NCBI GenBank assembly: GCA_030248195.1
Contig: JASAND010004008.1
Location: 1-64,000 of the forward strand
Source of the DNA: Trissonchulus latispiculum
Taxonomy: Eukaryota > Nematoda > Enoplea > Enoplida > Ironidae
Direction of reading: 5' to 3'
Length of the DNA: 64,000 nucleotides
The notes under the pieces were generated by a model that saw only the letters and a list, made by a program, of their open reading frames with translations, made no database searches and was not told where the DNA came from. This document shows positions 1 through 10,623 of this stretch, piece after piece (within the stretch, counting starts at the first letter, position 1; every line of letters starts with the position of its first letter). Position numbers and translations under genes: made by a program.

Positions 1-1260
1 CGCATAATGCGATTTTAATGAAACTAATATTTCTTGAAGCAAGATGCGATTTAACAAGTAGCATAATGCGATTCATTCAAGTAAAAAAAATTGCATGCTT
101 GTCTGCTTTGTCTAAAGGCCGTTTCACACGATCACATTTCACAAGTTTTCTTTGTCAAACTTTGAGGAAACTGAACTTTGATGGAAATTTGATGGTGTGA
201 AACGCCGTCAGTGACCATCAAACTTTGATGGAGTCATCAAAGTTTGCTTGTTTGAAGAGCGATTCCATCAAAGAAATTTGATCAAACAGCAAATCAAAAT
301 ACAGGAACAATCCAGGAGAATTTTAATGTAGTGATTATTTCTCAGTATTTCTTGACTTATTGCTGCTTTTGCACTTTCAGCTTGTGTATATTAATTAATT
401 CTTAATAAATTAAGATAAATCTTCCTGCTAATTAGTGATTCTCGAAAGAATTAAAGAATTTAATTGGAATTTAATTGATTGGTAACTTCACATGTCCAAC
501 CAAACACAAAACTTTTTGAACTGGAAAAGGAAGAATTTCACAAACGAGATGTCGACGAGCAGCGGAATTCGTTTCACAGTCATTTTAGGGAAAGGGGCCA
601 CCATGAAAAATTACAGAAAGAAAGTCAACAACCGGAAGAGATCCTACTTTAATTTTAAAAACTCACTAAAAATACCAACCGGACAGAAAGGTTAGGTACA
701 TATGTGAAAACAAACGGAATTACTACTTTCCAGTCATGGTTTCCAGTTTAGCTTACAAAAGTATCCTAACAGACTGAACCGAATAATCAATTCGAAATTA
801 GATTCTAAATTGTATTAGAAAAATATATATTTATTATGAAAGAGAAAATCAAATTTTGTTTTTTAAACAACGCAACAGCAATGCAAGCAAAACAATGTAA
901 TTTTGAAGTAACCGTCCGTCAAATGTTGGCGCCAAACGTTTGAACGTATGAAAGCAAGACTTTGACGCTTAAACTTTGACTCAAAGTTTCTTGACAAAGA
1001 AAACTTTGACCAAACTTTGATCGTGTGAAACGACCTTAAAAGAGCTGCTCTAACTATTACAGCTGTGCAGCACTGTAAACATTAAGTTTTTCTGAGGTCT
1101 TGCTTACATTTTGCCTTTCACTTAAAGGTAATGTTGAAAATATTTTTAGACTTTTGTTTGTTGCTGTTTGTTGTTTGTTGTTTGACTAAAATGCGTATTA
1201 CTAAATCAATATGCGTTTTGCAAATCGTATATGCGAGCTAAAAATGCGCATTTCCAACCT
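1..1260. repeat. Old repeat DNA interrupted by a MITE
   Basis: Short words around GCATAATGCGATT recur at 1-75, and related words (ATGCG, AATCGTATATGCG) recur at 1190-1255 on the far side of the MITE at 116-1036. The two flanks may be the ends of one older element cut by the window edge and split by the MITE. No coding potential is convincing here; the small ORF at 492-695 lies inside the MITE and has no recognisable domain. Confidence 0.35.
116..1036. mobile_element. PIF/Harbinger-like MITE, 921 bp
   Basis: The left end begins AGGCCGTTTCACACGATC and the reverse complement of the right end begins AGGTCGTTTCACACGATC. Similarity continues for about 60 bp with the word TTTTCTTTGTCAA. The element is flanked by TAA at 113-115 and 1037-1039, a 3-bp TWA target duplication typical of PIF/Harbinger. 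Copies of AAACTTTGAT and its complement crowd the subterminal regions. No transposase is seen, so it is non-autonomous. The superfamily is inferred from TSD and end sequence only. Confidence 0.82.
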
Positions 1261-1867
1261 TCCAATTTTGAGTCAGTTCCTTATGTGTGGGTGAGGGACT
1301 TTGGTCCAAAATGAACTCATCTTAAAGACAATTGTAGCTCATACGTTCTCAAAGACAAGATATTGGAGTTCGAAATCAAACAGTAACAGAGGTTTACATG
1401 TTAGAAACATGGAAGAACTGAATATTTTGCTGGCACGAGGAGAGAGAAGGCTGCCATTTGCCGGCTGTATTTGATATTAAGTTGACAACGTTTCAAAAAG
1501 CATTACCTGCTTGCTGGACAGCTTACAGTGTTTTCGTAAACTGGATAAACTTCAGATCCCTGAAAACGCTCCAGTTGCGATAAACAGACGGCAATTAACT
1601 GTGCTGCTAATTATGGCAGCTTTAACTTAATTAACTGTATCGCTAATTAAGTAACATGTTGCTGATCTAGAGCCTTACGGAATCAACTTTGTTGTCATTT
1701 TGTTTGTGACTTACAGTAGACAGTCTGACAGAAACCAGCGGACCACGCCGCACAGCCAGGTCTGATCCAGTCAGGCAAACCTGTGATCCAGATGAATTAA
1801 ACAAATGAATTTAACAAACATGATTAATGAGTTATAATCTGTTTGTTTTAAATGAATTATGCCCGTC

Positions 1868-2000
1868 CACCTAGCGCATGAGCAGATAATGAATTCAGAT
1901 ATCCCTGAGTCGAAAGGCCAAGATGGCTATAAATACTAACATTCAGGCAACATAATGAGAATCGTAACCTGATATGGCTGATGGGAAGAAGCAAAGGTAA
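1868..2000 (+). repeat. SINE-A 3' fragment
   Basis: This stretch matches, with divergence, the 3' part of the full SINE at 17080-17709 (17508-17645). Shared words include GCGCATGAGCAG, CGAAAGGCCAAGAT, CAGGCAACATA and GATATGGCTGATG in the same order and strand. The tRNA head is missing, as expected for 5' truncation. Confidence 0.7.
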
Positions 2001-2067
2001 AATAATACAAGATAATAAACGAAAGAAAGAAGGATGTCACTACACCACCTCCAAGTCAAGAAATCGG

Positions 2068-2139
2068 GCCTGAGGTGGAGATCGCATCCGCAACCTTTGG
2101 CTAACTAGGCCAACGCTCTACCGATTGAGCCACCCAGAC
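2068..2139 (-). repeat. tRNA-Thr(AGT)-like pseudogene or SINE head
   Basis: On the minus strand a 72-nt cloverleaf can be drawn: D stem GCTC/GAGC, a perfect 5-bp anticodon stem TTGGC/GCCAA with loop CTAGTTA (anticodon AGT, U33 present), and a TpsiC loop TGCGATC that departs from TTCGATC at one base. The acceptor stem pairs poorly. It is more likely a tRNA pseudogene or SINE promoter than a working tRNA. Confidence 0.45.
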
Positions 2140-2320
2140 ACAATCGAACCAAGGTTAAGTTTGAATTCGTTCGCAACGCGTAATGGCACGTTTTTGAATA
2201 GGCATATAGCCCTGCCAAAGACCTCGCCCTAAAAACCTCGAGTGCGACAAATGCATGCAGACCGGTGAAATTCAAGTTCATGGAAAATTTTCGGACCTTT
2301 TTCAAACACAATATGATAGT

Positions 2321-2620
2321 GTAAGGGAAGCAGGCATTGGAAAGATTGATAAGCCTGTAACGGGAGTTCAGGTGATGGCCCTGTGGTGTAGTTGGTTAGC
2401 ATGTCTACTCCGGAGTCACAAAGGGCCTTGGTTCGAAACCCGGCCAATTCTTTACTTTCAATGGTGAGTGAAAAGCTGAACCTCCCTCTTTCCTTCTCTC
2501 TTCTATGTCCAGGTTGCGTGAGTACAAGGGTGCCTGACGCCTCCCGTTAGGGCTTGTCCTCGGTTTCTTCTCGGTCCACCAGCCCTGGTAGATGCACTGC
2601 ATGTGTCGAGGCTGCCTCAG
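2321..2620 (+). repeat. SINE-B copy 1 (tRNA-derived)
   Basis: This copy has a conserved leader (GTAAGGGAAGCAGGCAT...), then a Pol III A-box-like GTGGTGTAGTTGGTTAGCA, a B-box-like GGTTCGAAACC, a body with TTCTTTACTTTCAATGG, and the 3' module GTGCCTGACGCCTCCCG ... GTCCACCAGCCCTGGTAGA. The same order recurs at 29.26-30.18, 36.65 and 42.58 kb and inverted at 42.89 kb. Confidence 0.75.
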
Positions 2621-2767
2621 GACCCGGATTGGACTCATGTCTCCGGTCCCCCTGTAGTTGCTTGCGGTTGGTTTGATCTAACAGGGGTCAAGGAACGTGT
2701 GTCGGGGAAGCACGGACCACTTGGGCTCAAAATGCCTTGCGCTGGGTGCGCTCTCAGTTCGATTCTG

Positions 2768-2915
2768 AGTTGAGTTGAAAAGCTGAACCTCACTCTTTCC
2801 TTCTCACTTTCTCACTTCTATGTCCAGGTTTCGTGAGTACAAGGGTGCCTGACGCCTCCCGTTCAGGCTTGTCCTCGGTTTCTTCTTCGTCGACCAGCCC
2901 TGGTAGAAGCGCTAC
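2768..2915 (+). repeat. SINE-B copy 2, 5'-truncated
   Basis: It starts within the body (AAAAGCTGAACCTCACTC) and repeats the 3' module with GTGCCTGACGCCTCCCG and CCAGCCCTGGTAGAAGCGC. It is about 450 bp downstream of copy 1 and lacks the tRNA head. Confidence 0.7.
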
Positions 2916-3867
2916 ACTAGTCTTCTAGGTTAATACATTTAATTGCAAAATATTATGGTGACCTCCCTCTCTATTGTTTGGGGTTAAATTGAAGCCGTTT
3001 ATTTCTGAGGATTTTAATTTCAGTTTAAGGTTTTTCAATTTCTTACTAAGCAAGCAATATTTTGTGCAAAAGCTTCAGTTTCTACTGGAGTTTCTACTGC
3101 GCAGCTAATTTTTTATAACGGAACACTTTTTGCTTACTACAGAAAACGTACGTGCAAAACGTTCTTTGAATATTTTACCAATGTTTGAAGAATTTAATTT
3201 AATCCGGTAATAAAATGAGGAGATGACGCGACAGTAATCTACAGCTCGAACAAATGGATCTCAGGTGATGATCGAACGTTTTCTGAGGACGCTTTTATAC
3301 ATATTATACTCTAAATGAAGTTTTCATATAAAATTAAGCATATGCTCATGTGCTTCGTTTATTCGAAGAATCGTTACTGAGCTCTTGAAAGTTTAATATG
3401 AGTCATCAAGTCGAATAGAATAAATGTTTCCTTCAAACTGCCATTACTTCAAAAGCATATATGCGTAATTATTGCATAAATCAGAAACAGAAGCTCTTTG
3501 AAAAGGAAAACAAGATTTTACAGACAAATCCTGCTAGCCATATCTTAAACCACTGCTCACACGCTTTTATGCACATCATTATCAAGCGGACTGCGTGTGA
3601 GGGCGCTGAGGCACAACAGGAAAAGATGTAAAAGGTAACACCTGCTAAATGTTTAGGTTTCTCAATATAAAAAGGGCTAGCTTAGCTAATTGATTATTTC
3701 ATTTTAGCTTAATGATTTATTTTCTTGGAATTATGGTAATTGAAACTTTTGATGCCCTTGAATACTCCATTCGGTGCAGTAATGACTGTCTCAGTGTTTC
3801 ATATATCATCGTTTGCACTAACTCAATTAAAATTCAAAGGCCCTACTTCTTCAACTGAAAGATTGGA
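2916..3867. other. Noncoding stretch, nothing recognised
   Basis: AT-rich sequence with no long reading frame, tRNA-like unit or clear repeat partner elsewhere in the window. Confidence 0.4.
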
Positions 3868-3967
3868 TTGAAGGATTGAACACTTTCTTGGCGTCATCGA
3901 CGATGGACTTGATGCATTCGCCCAGCTTGGGGCAGAGCCGTTGTAGATGGGGAAGCAGTCGTGCTTG
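3868..3967 (-). pseudogene. Broken paralogue of the last exon of the cysteine-rich secreted gene
   Basis: On the minus strand this aligns with the start of exon 5 of the gene at 18408-22336. After a splice acceptor (TTTCAG) it encodes KHDCFPIYN, then continues as LCPKLGECIKSIVDDAK in a shifted frame. A single base is missing in ACAACGGCTCTG, near 3942. The similarity ends near 3868. The adjacent intron DNA at 3968-4290 also matches the intron of the intact gene, so this is a DNA-level duplicate, not a retrocopy. Confidence 0.8.
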
Positions 3968-4290
3968 CTGAAATTAATGAATGATGAAATAAATAAACAA
4001 GCAAATTGCTGGACAGGATTTTAAGGCAAAAGCCCTACAGTTTAAGTCTGTCTTTGAACTGACGCAGCCAGCAACTCTACAGGGTACTTCAGGCGCTGTT
4101 CTGAGTTAAAGGAATTTAGGTGATTTGTTCGTTACGATAACTAATAGTGATTGATTAATAATTAAACACTTCCACACGTAAAACTTTAGAAATTCTGCTC
4201 TCGTGAGAGAGTAAACTACATTAATAAACTTTTGTGATTTCCTAAAAGGGTTGACTCTAACGTTTCGTGAAAGCCAGTTTCGACACCATA
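3968..4290 (-). repeat. Paralogous intron sequence of the cysteine-rich gene
   Basis: It matches 18733-18775 and then directly 20168-20390: shared AATGATGAAATAAATAAA, GCAAAAGCCCTACAG versus ACAAAAGCCCTGCAG, GATTTGTTCGTTACGATAAC and GAAAGCCAGTTTCGACAC. The roughly 1.4 kb that separates those blocks in the intact gene is absent here. Confidence 0.78.
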
Positions 4291-7200
4291 CCTGAACGAG
4301 ATGTCAGATTTCACTCACTGATTTCTGAACATTCAATCCACTGCCATTTAGCCATGTTAGACTTTATGTAGTGGTCAAAAATAACTTCTCCAAAGTCTGT
4401 ATAGTTGAAAAATGACTTCTTCATATCATAGACATTATAAAAGTCTAGCGCCAAGGTCATCGACTATACCGGGGCAGTACATGCAGAAAGAGTCGTCGGA
4501 ACCACCTATTCTGAGGCGAGACGACTTCAGAATAGGCGAAAATCCTCCAATTCTTAGTTGAGATAGGAGCGACCGTTCACGGCGGCTAAGATATTCTTCC
4601 TTAGAGTCATGCGGTCGCCTGATGTTACAGTTCACGCGGGTAGTCGAGAGCCCGTTTTGCCAAGATGGCAGTTCTGGCTTGCCAAGTCGAGCTTCCTGCG
4701 AAATTGCGAAGCTTCAACTTTGAAGATGAGTTGAGTTTCATTAGGTATAGATAAGAGATTGATAGATAGATAGATATATAGATAGATACAGCCATCCAGT
4801 ATTTTGTTCGAGTGAAAACACGTGTTCCTAATAACTACACCAATCTGCACTACACTACCAACTACACTACATCTGGAAGCTTGAGTCAACTAGCCAGCAG
4901 AAATTGTAATTAACTATGTTGCTATTCGTGACAAATGTGGGGGGGGGTCGGGCACGTAAACGTGACTACAGCACACGACTGGAGGAGAGCTAAGATAGCA
5001 GTACCCGATATTTTTGACTACACCATACGCCATATGTGGAGGCAAAAATTTTCATGATGCTAGCTGCTAGTATTAAGCGGAGACAAGGATGGGATTCCTA
5101 ATGTTTTTGTTCTGCCTGGAGGCAGAACAACTTACGCGGAAAATAGTATGAATTACACTATGAAGGCGTTCTCTGTTCAGTTTTTGCCTATCTCCAGCAT
5201 AGGCCTAGTATAGTGCTCGGCTACTTTTTTTAACCGGAGGGGGCGAAATACGCTATAATTGCTGCTTTCCCAGGGGAAAAATTGCAATTTTTATTTTAGT
5301 AGAGGAGCAAGCTGCCGAAGTTGACTTGCCTGTGTGTGCCTCGCACGTTTCTTAATTTTATTACCACCCTCCCCCTTATTACACATATTCTGTAGTTCTG
5401 ATACTTTCATTGCCCCCCTTTCAAATTCCGAATTTGTGAAAATGTTTCAACGAATGCCACCAAATATGCAAATTAGGTCTGGAAAAGCGGAAAACAGTTC
5501 TGCGTAAGCCGTCTGCCCGACTAATTGCTTTGTCACTGAATTTCACTGAGCTTTTTTCAATGAAATAATAGCGAATTGGGTGAGTCCAATGAAAAAAGGA
5601 AAACTTTTTAGGAAACGGGGAAAACGTTCCGATGAATTGTACTGAAATGTACTTAATGTAGCGAACACTTATACTGAAATCATCAAATTGACGCAACCCG
5701 TTTGGTTTGATCTGAGAGATACGGTTTCGACGAAAATCACTGTAATATCTAAGGTAGCATATTTGGACTCAGATCTTCCTAAAATTCAGTTTTCGGTGCA
5801 GAATTAAACTGAACATGTGTTTACCAATTGGAAGTACTGCCATGCATAGCTGTAAACAAAAAGTTATTCTGATTTCCTGAATTTCTGTTAAGATTGCCGT
5901 GCAAGAAATCAATATTTATTTTGACTTCAAAAACAGAAAACAGAACTGAAAGGACATTTAAAACTCATTTATCAAAGATGGAACCATGAACTATTATATC
6001 TGGCAATTTGAAATAATGTAACGAAGTTGTGTTCAGGCTTCTGCGTTAAGGTAATCCCTACAATGCAATGATATTTTTATGCCTCATGCTCCAACGCAGA
6101 ACCGTCCCCTTTTTAGGGGTCTTCTTGTTATTACTAAATTCATTTTGTAATTTGTGAACATGTTTGTGAATTCGTGGTTTTGGTAATTCGTGGATTTTGA
6201 TAATTTTAATCGAATTAATCGATGAATAGTTTTGTGTACAAATTAGTTGTGACTGATCGAATAAGTCTTTTCTTTTGGAGGAAACCTAGCTAAAGTCTTT
6301 AGACGAAATATTTGATATTGGCATTTTCTGTGGTCACTTCATTATCGTCATGGATGGTCACCCCCACTGATAAGTGACGTGATGATACACTCACGTACAG
6401 AACGCATTACAAGGAAAGGGAGCCGCAAGCTCCGCCTCTACTCGCCACGAACACATGATTGACAGGTTTCCCCCGAACCTCAAAATTGTCCAAAAATTTC
6501 AAATCAGTCGTTCAAATCACCGCCGTACAGATCAGTCGCTTTTACTGCAGTCTTAACTTGTTAGTATTATTGAATGACCGAGGGCCTTCGGGAGAGACCG
6601 GTCTACATTTTGCGCTTAATTGTTGGAAGGTCTATTCAAGAGACCTGTGCTTATACTTGTGCTTTTCGGAACCGGCAAGCGATTCCGTATTTCTTTTCTC
6701 TAATCGACTTCAGTCTATTTGGTGTGCTTTACTTTTCCCTATCCTGCCCTTTTTTCTGAAAACCTGCCAACCCTGACCTGACATATTACTCCCGGACATC
6801 GGATCAATCAGATAGCTTGAGTAGTAAGTTCTGCCTATGCGGGTTTGAAAGAGTAATGATTGGTATATTGAGCTTTTGAAGAAGTGTACCAAAACCTAGG
6901 AGCGAGACTAAATAATTTGGGGACCATTCTGCAGTCTGCTATTTATCAATACTGTAATTTTGTGCTGTGCTTATACTTTCTTGTTAGCTATTTAGTTGAT
7001 TATCGTCACCGATTTGCCACGCAGTACCTACGTGTGCTAAACTGTAACCATGATAACCATGTTTTTATGTCATAATTGTAATACCTAATACAATTAAAAT
7101 AATAATTTAATTTAGTCTAGAGTTTACCAGGCTTTACTGCGTCAGAGCGAAATTAGAAATAGGTAGGAATCGAGGTATATTGGAGTATTGAAATTCGAAG

Positions 7201-7370
7201 TGACAATTAATTAGGGTCGCTCTTAGCAACTAGAGATCTTATTGTGACCCTTGTATTTGTGTGTATCCGATTGTCGAATCAAAGGACTAAGAACCGGTGA
7301 ATCAACGCTGATTTCATACGAATCAGTGGGTGAGAAAACGACCCCGATATAGCCTTTTTGTTACATATAT
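4291..7370. other. Noncoding stretch with a GATA microsatellite
   Basis: A short imperfect (GATA)n tract lies near 4747-4792. ORFs at 4435-4635 and 4632-4889 on the minus strand, and others up to 7.5 kb, are short, lack domain signals and overlap in several frames. I see no supported gene. Confidence 0.4.
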
Positions 7371-10300
7371 CTGTGCCAAAAGGTGGACTAATCGGGCAAA
7401 GTCGGGGCAAACTTTTAGTAGCCGAGAAGTTGACCCTTAAGAACTTAGACGCAGTTTGATTTAGAAGCCAAATACGAACTAAGAGCGAACCTAACATGAA
7501 TATGGAAAATACAAAAGTAGCGTGATCCTGTCATTTGTTACACTACCTAAATTATACTTCTAGACGACTACGACTGAATATAGTACGTTTGTCCTAGAAT
7601 TATTTCCTATTCTTTGATTCAGTGAAGTATGTCGCCTGTTTTGATTAGTCAGCTGTACGAGCTCCATATCTGAGTTCGTTGCAGTTCTGCCGTGTTAGGA
7701 TTTCCCCTTGCTCTGCTGTTGTACAGCTTATAGTAAGACTTTGCATTATAGTTAATACTAAACTTGAAATTTGACTCGATTGATACGATAACTAAGACCT
7801 TGCATTACAGTTGATATGGAACTTTAAACTTCAAACGATTGATACGATACGATGAACCGCCCTGGACTTGAAAGAAGTCGCAGCCCAGTGGACCCATCCC
7901 GGACCCAATTTCATCTAAAGTAGGTTGTTCTTGTACCTGCCAAGTCTTATTACATCCGGTGAGTAGCAAGCAGTAGCGGTGAAAGATTTGGTAAAGATAG
8001 AGACAGAAGTTATGTGTTTCCCACGTTTTCTTGAGAAGGTTTTTAAACGTTTCTTTAAGTTTCTAATAGGCACCTTTTAGACGTTTTAAGACAAACTTAA
8101 AAATAAAAGAATTTTTAAAATACCCGGTTCCTAGGTTAATACCTGGTTAAGTTCCAAGGAACAGTGTCACAATATGCTTTAAAATTTATTCAATAGTCAA
8201 TACAATTTTACTAATAATCACAGAGTCAAAAAACTTGCACTTTGAATATGCGGTTGGAGACCACAGCATACAAGATTTGCACACAAACGAAATTTTCGAA
8301 AAGAAAAATATAAATTATACTATGAATGGAATGGTTAAGTTTGTAATCAATTCATACCAAATTTTCAGCAGTTTGGCCTAAATTGAGTGAGCCCTGCTCA
8401 AATAAACAACACTAACCTGGAATTTGGGACCTACAGGGCCACTAAGTGTTACTTATTAGTGTAAAAAGCTCTAAAAAAACAAGCTCTAGAATACTGAAAG
8501 TGTCCCTAAACTTAGGGTCGTACAGTAAGTGTGCTAAATTTTAAATGTCCACTAGCCTAAAACTGTCCCAAAAACATCCACTAAAAGTTTTGTGAATGCG
8601 GCCCCAGCTTCAGACAAGAAATGACAGCTAGGTTAGTTTGCGTTAGGTTAATTTAAGCATAAGTTAATCAGTGTCTCATAACCAAATCCTGGTACCCATT
8701 ATTAAACATACCAAATTTTAAGAATAGGGAACAATAAGACTCTTATTTATAAAATTCTGACAAATAAGAGCTCAACTGACAGAGTCCACGCTTTAAAATT
8801 CCACGATAGGACTCCTGTGTTGCTTGATTTGTATGTGCTTCTAGATATGGAATATGTTGTTGAACGGAACAACGATAGCTAAAATTCTTTAAAGGTCTTC
8901 AAAAAAGTTGTTCGTTCGGCCCATCCGCAAATCCTCAGTGACGGAAGCTGCTGTCGACCGTAGTCGGCTATATGTGCACTCAATTTGGGAGGACGCTGTG
9001 TTAAGATCTGGATTCCGTGTGAAACATTTGTGGACTTTTCCCGCTGAACTATCCGCGGCTGTAGCATTACATTTGACAACGTAGACTAACATCAACAACG
9101 TTGATTACGAAACCCTAAGCTCAGGAATGGCCCTTGAAAGTAAAGGTTCCAAACTGGTTGGTTCTCTCGCAGTGTATACGAGCAGTTTTGTGCTCATGAA
9201 ACCATTTGAAGGGACGCGAACTGACGCCAAACTCATATATGTCTATCCCGATACTTCGGGATCTACGAGAGTTTAGCAAGACCCATTAGACCGACTAATC
9301 CAAGCTGCCGGGTCTGATTTCCAAATGCGACTATTTCAGAATGGACCCGGCGGTCCATTGCAACCGGTGCATCTGTTAGTGGGCGGATTTGCCAGCTTAT
9401 CTACAAAAAAGGAACTATGATCTCTACAGTAATTGCTGCCATCACTTCATTGCGTTCATATCTAATGACAGGCCATTTTCTGCAGCCTCCGAAACAAACC
9501 GGCTGGTTGTGCACCTGCTGTCCAATTTCGCTTCTGCTGGTGGAAACGAACCAATATCTGCCAGTTGTGACTTTCTACGTCGGAGTTTACGAAAGGTTGA
9601 TTTAATTCAAGAAGGGCTGCCACTTCCACAGCCATGATTGTAAGCATGTATAAGTATACATACTAAATTTAGTATTTTTATTTAATTTTTTTATTATTTG
9701 CAGATTTAGATTTTAATTCACGTACATAGATTTGCTTTATACATATGGAGTTAATGGGGGATCAAATTGGTCCAAACACGGCACCTCTTTCACACACAAA
9801 GTACCTCATATCTTACAAAATATAGGAGTTCGAAATTAAGCAGCGTCATACTTATTTATGCTCAATGTGTCAGAACATGAAAATGTTGGTGATGGGCTGA
9901 TAAAGGTCACATGCAGACTAAACGCTCAATGTGCAAAATTAAAGGTCTAAAGTAGTAATATTTCGATGCCCGAACGGTTCAGATGTGGTTAGCTATGCTT
10001 TTAAAATTTAGGTTTACTCTGATCTAACCCCAGTCTCAGACTTTGTGCACTCAATACTCTATTTAATTCGACTTAGCTTGCACAGACTGCATTTTAGACA
10101 CATAGTTCTATCAAATGTTTGATCCTCTCTCTTAACAATGCTAAAGGATCGTACCAATTTTTAAAAATTGAAAATTAGCTGCATTGACACAAAACATAGT
10201 CAAAGTAGACAACCTGGACAGAACCTTTAGCAACTTTTTGCGGAAACAATTAGTGAGAATTATCAAAAATATTGTGAAGTGGCACAACAAGATTTTGACA

Positions 10301-10623
10301 AAATTTGCAATTTTTATAGCAAGTTTTAAGCTTAGTATAGCAAATACAACCTTTGAATAAAATCTAATCTTCCAGGAGAAGAGATAAGATACTAAACTAT
10401 AGTCGACTGCTATGCAACAAACTCTATGTAAACGTTTGTAATCGTAAATGATCGTTGTTGCATGAACGATTGCCTGAGCCGATTCTGTCGTCATCTTCAA
10501 TTTTATTAAATACTGCGTTGCCGATGTTCATTCTGGAAACAGATTTTTCCTTTGAACTGAGTGATGATAAAACATGTGAAATTTTTGCTAATGTTGTGAA
10601 CTCGTTTGCACTAGATTTCTAGG
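7371..10623 (+). repeat. Tandem duplication, unit 1 (3253 bp)
   Basis: It begins CTGTGCCAAAAGGTGG and is followed immediately by a second copy at 10624-13877. The two appear almost identical. I saw one substitution (C at 8519, A at 11772) and one extra G in the second unit (near 12241). Both units end with ...TTCTAGG and are followed by CT, so the breakpoints share 2 bp of microhomology. It is either a very recent duplication or an assembly duplicate. Confidence 0.95.
8893..9637 (+). pseudogene. Degraded intronless reading frame, copy 1
   Basis: A plus-strand frame with coding-like composition runs from 8893, after a TAA at 8890. It is interrupted by in-frame TAG at 9082 and again at 9274, and runs out at TGA 9418. 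Just before that, in the A-run at 9403-9410, the reading moves by one base into the frame that ends at TGA 9635, giving about 245 codons overall. The stretches between the lesions look like protein (for example VHLLVGGFASLSTKK and SAASETNRLVVHLLSNF). Working genes in this window stop at TAG, so code reassignment does not explain the lesions. I do not recognise the family. The lack of introns would fit a retrocopy or an element-derived or virus-derived ORF. Confidence 0.5.

Noticed and set aside
8893..9637. TAG reassigned as a sense codon
   Set aside because: Two intact genes here end at TAG (18408 and 59208-59210) and others at TAA and TGA; the frame also has a frameshift, so it is a pseudogene.
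10141..10500. 119-residue minus-strand ORF (also 13395-13754)
   Set aside because: Identity between copies only reflects the recent tandem duplication; composition is AT-driven and no domain is visible.
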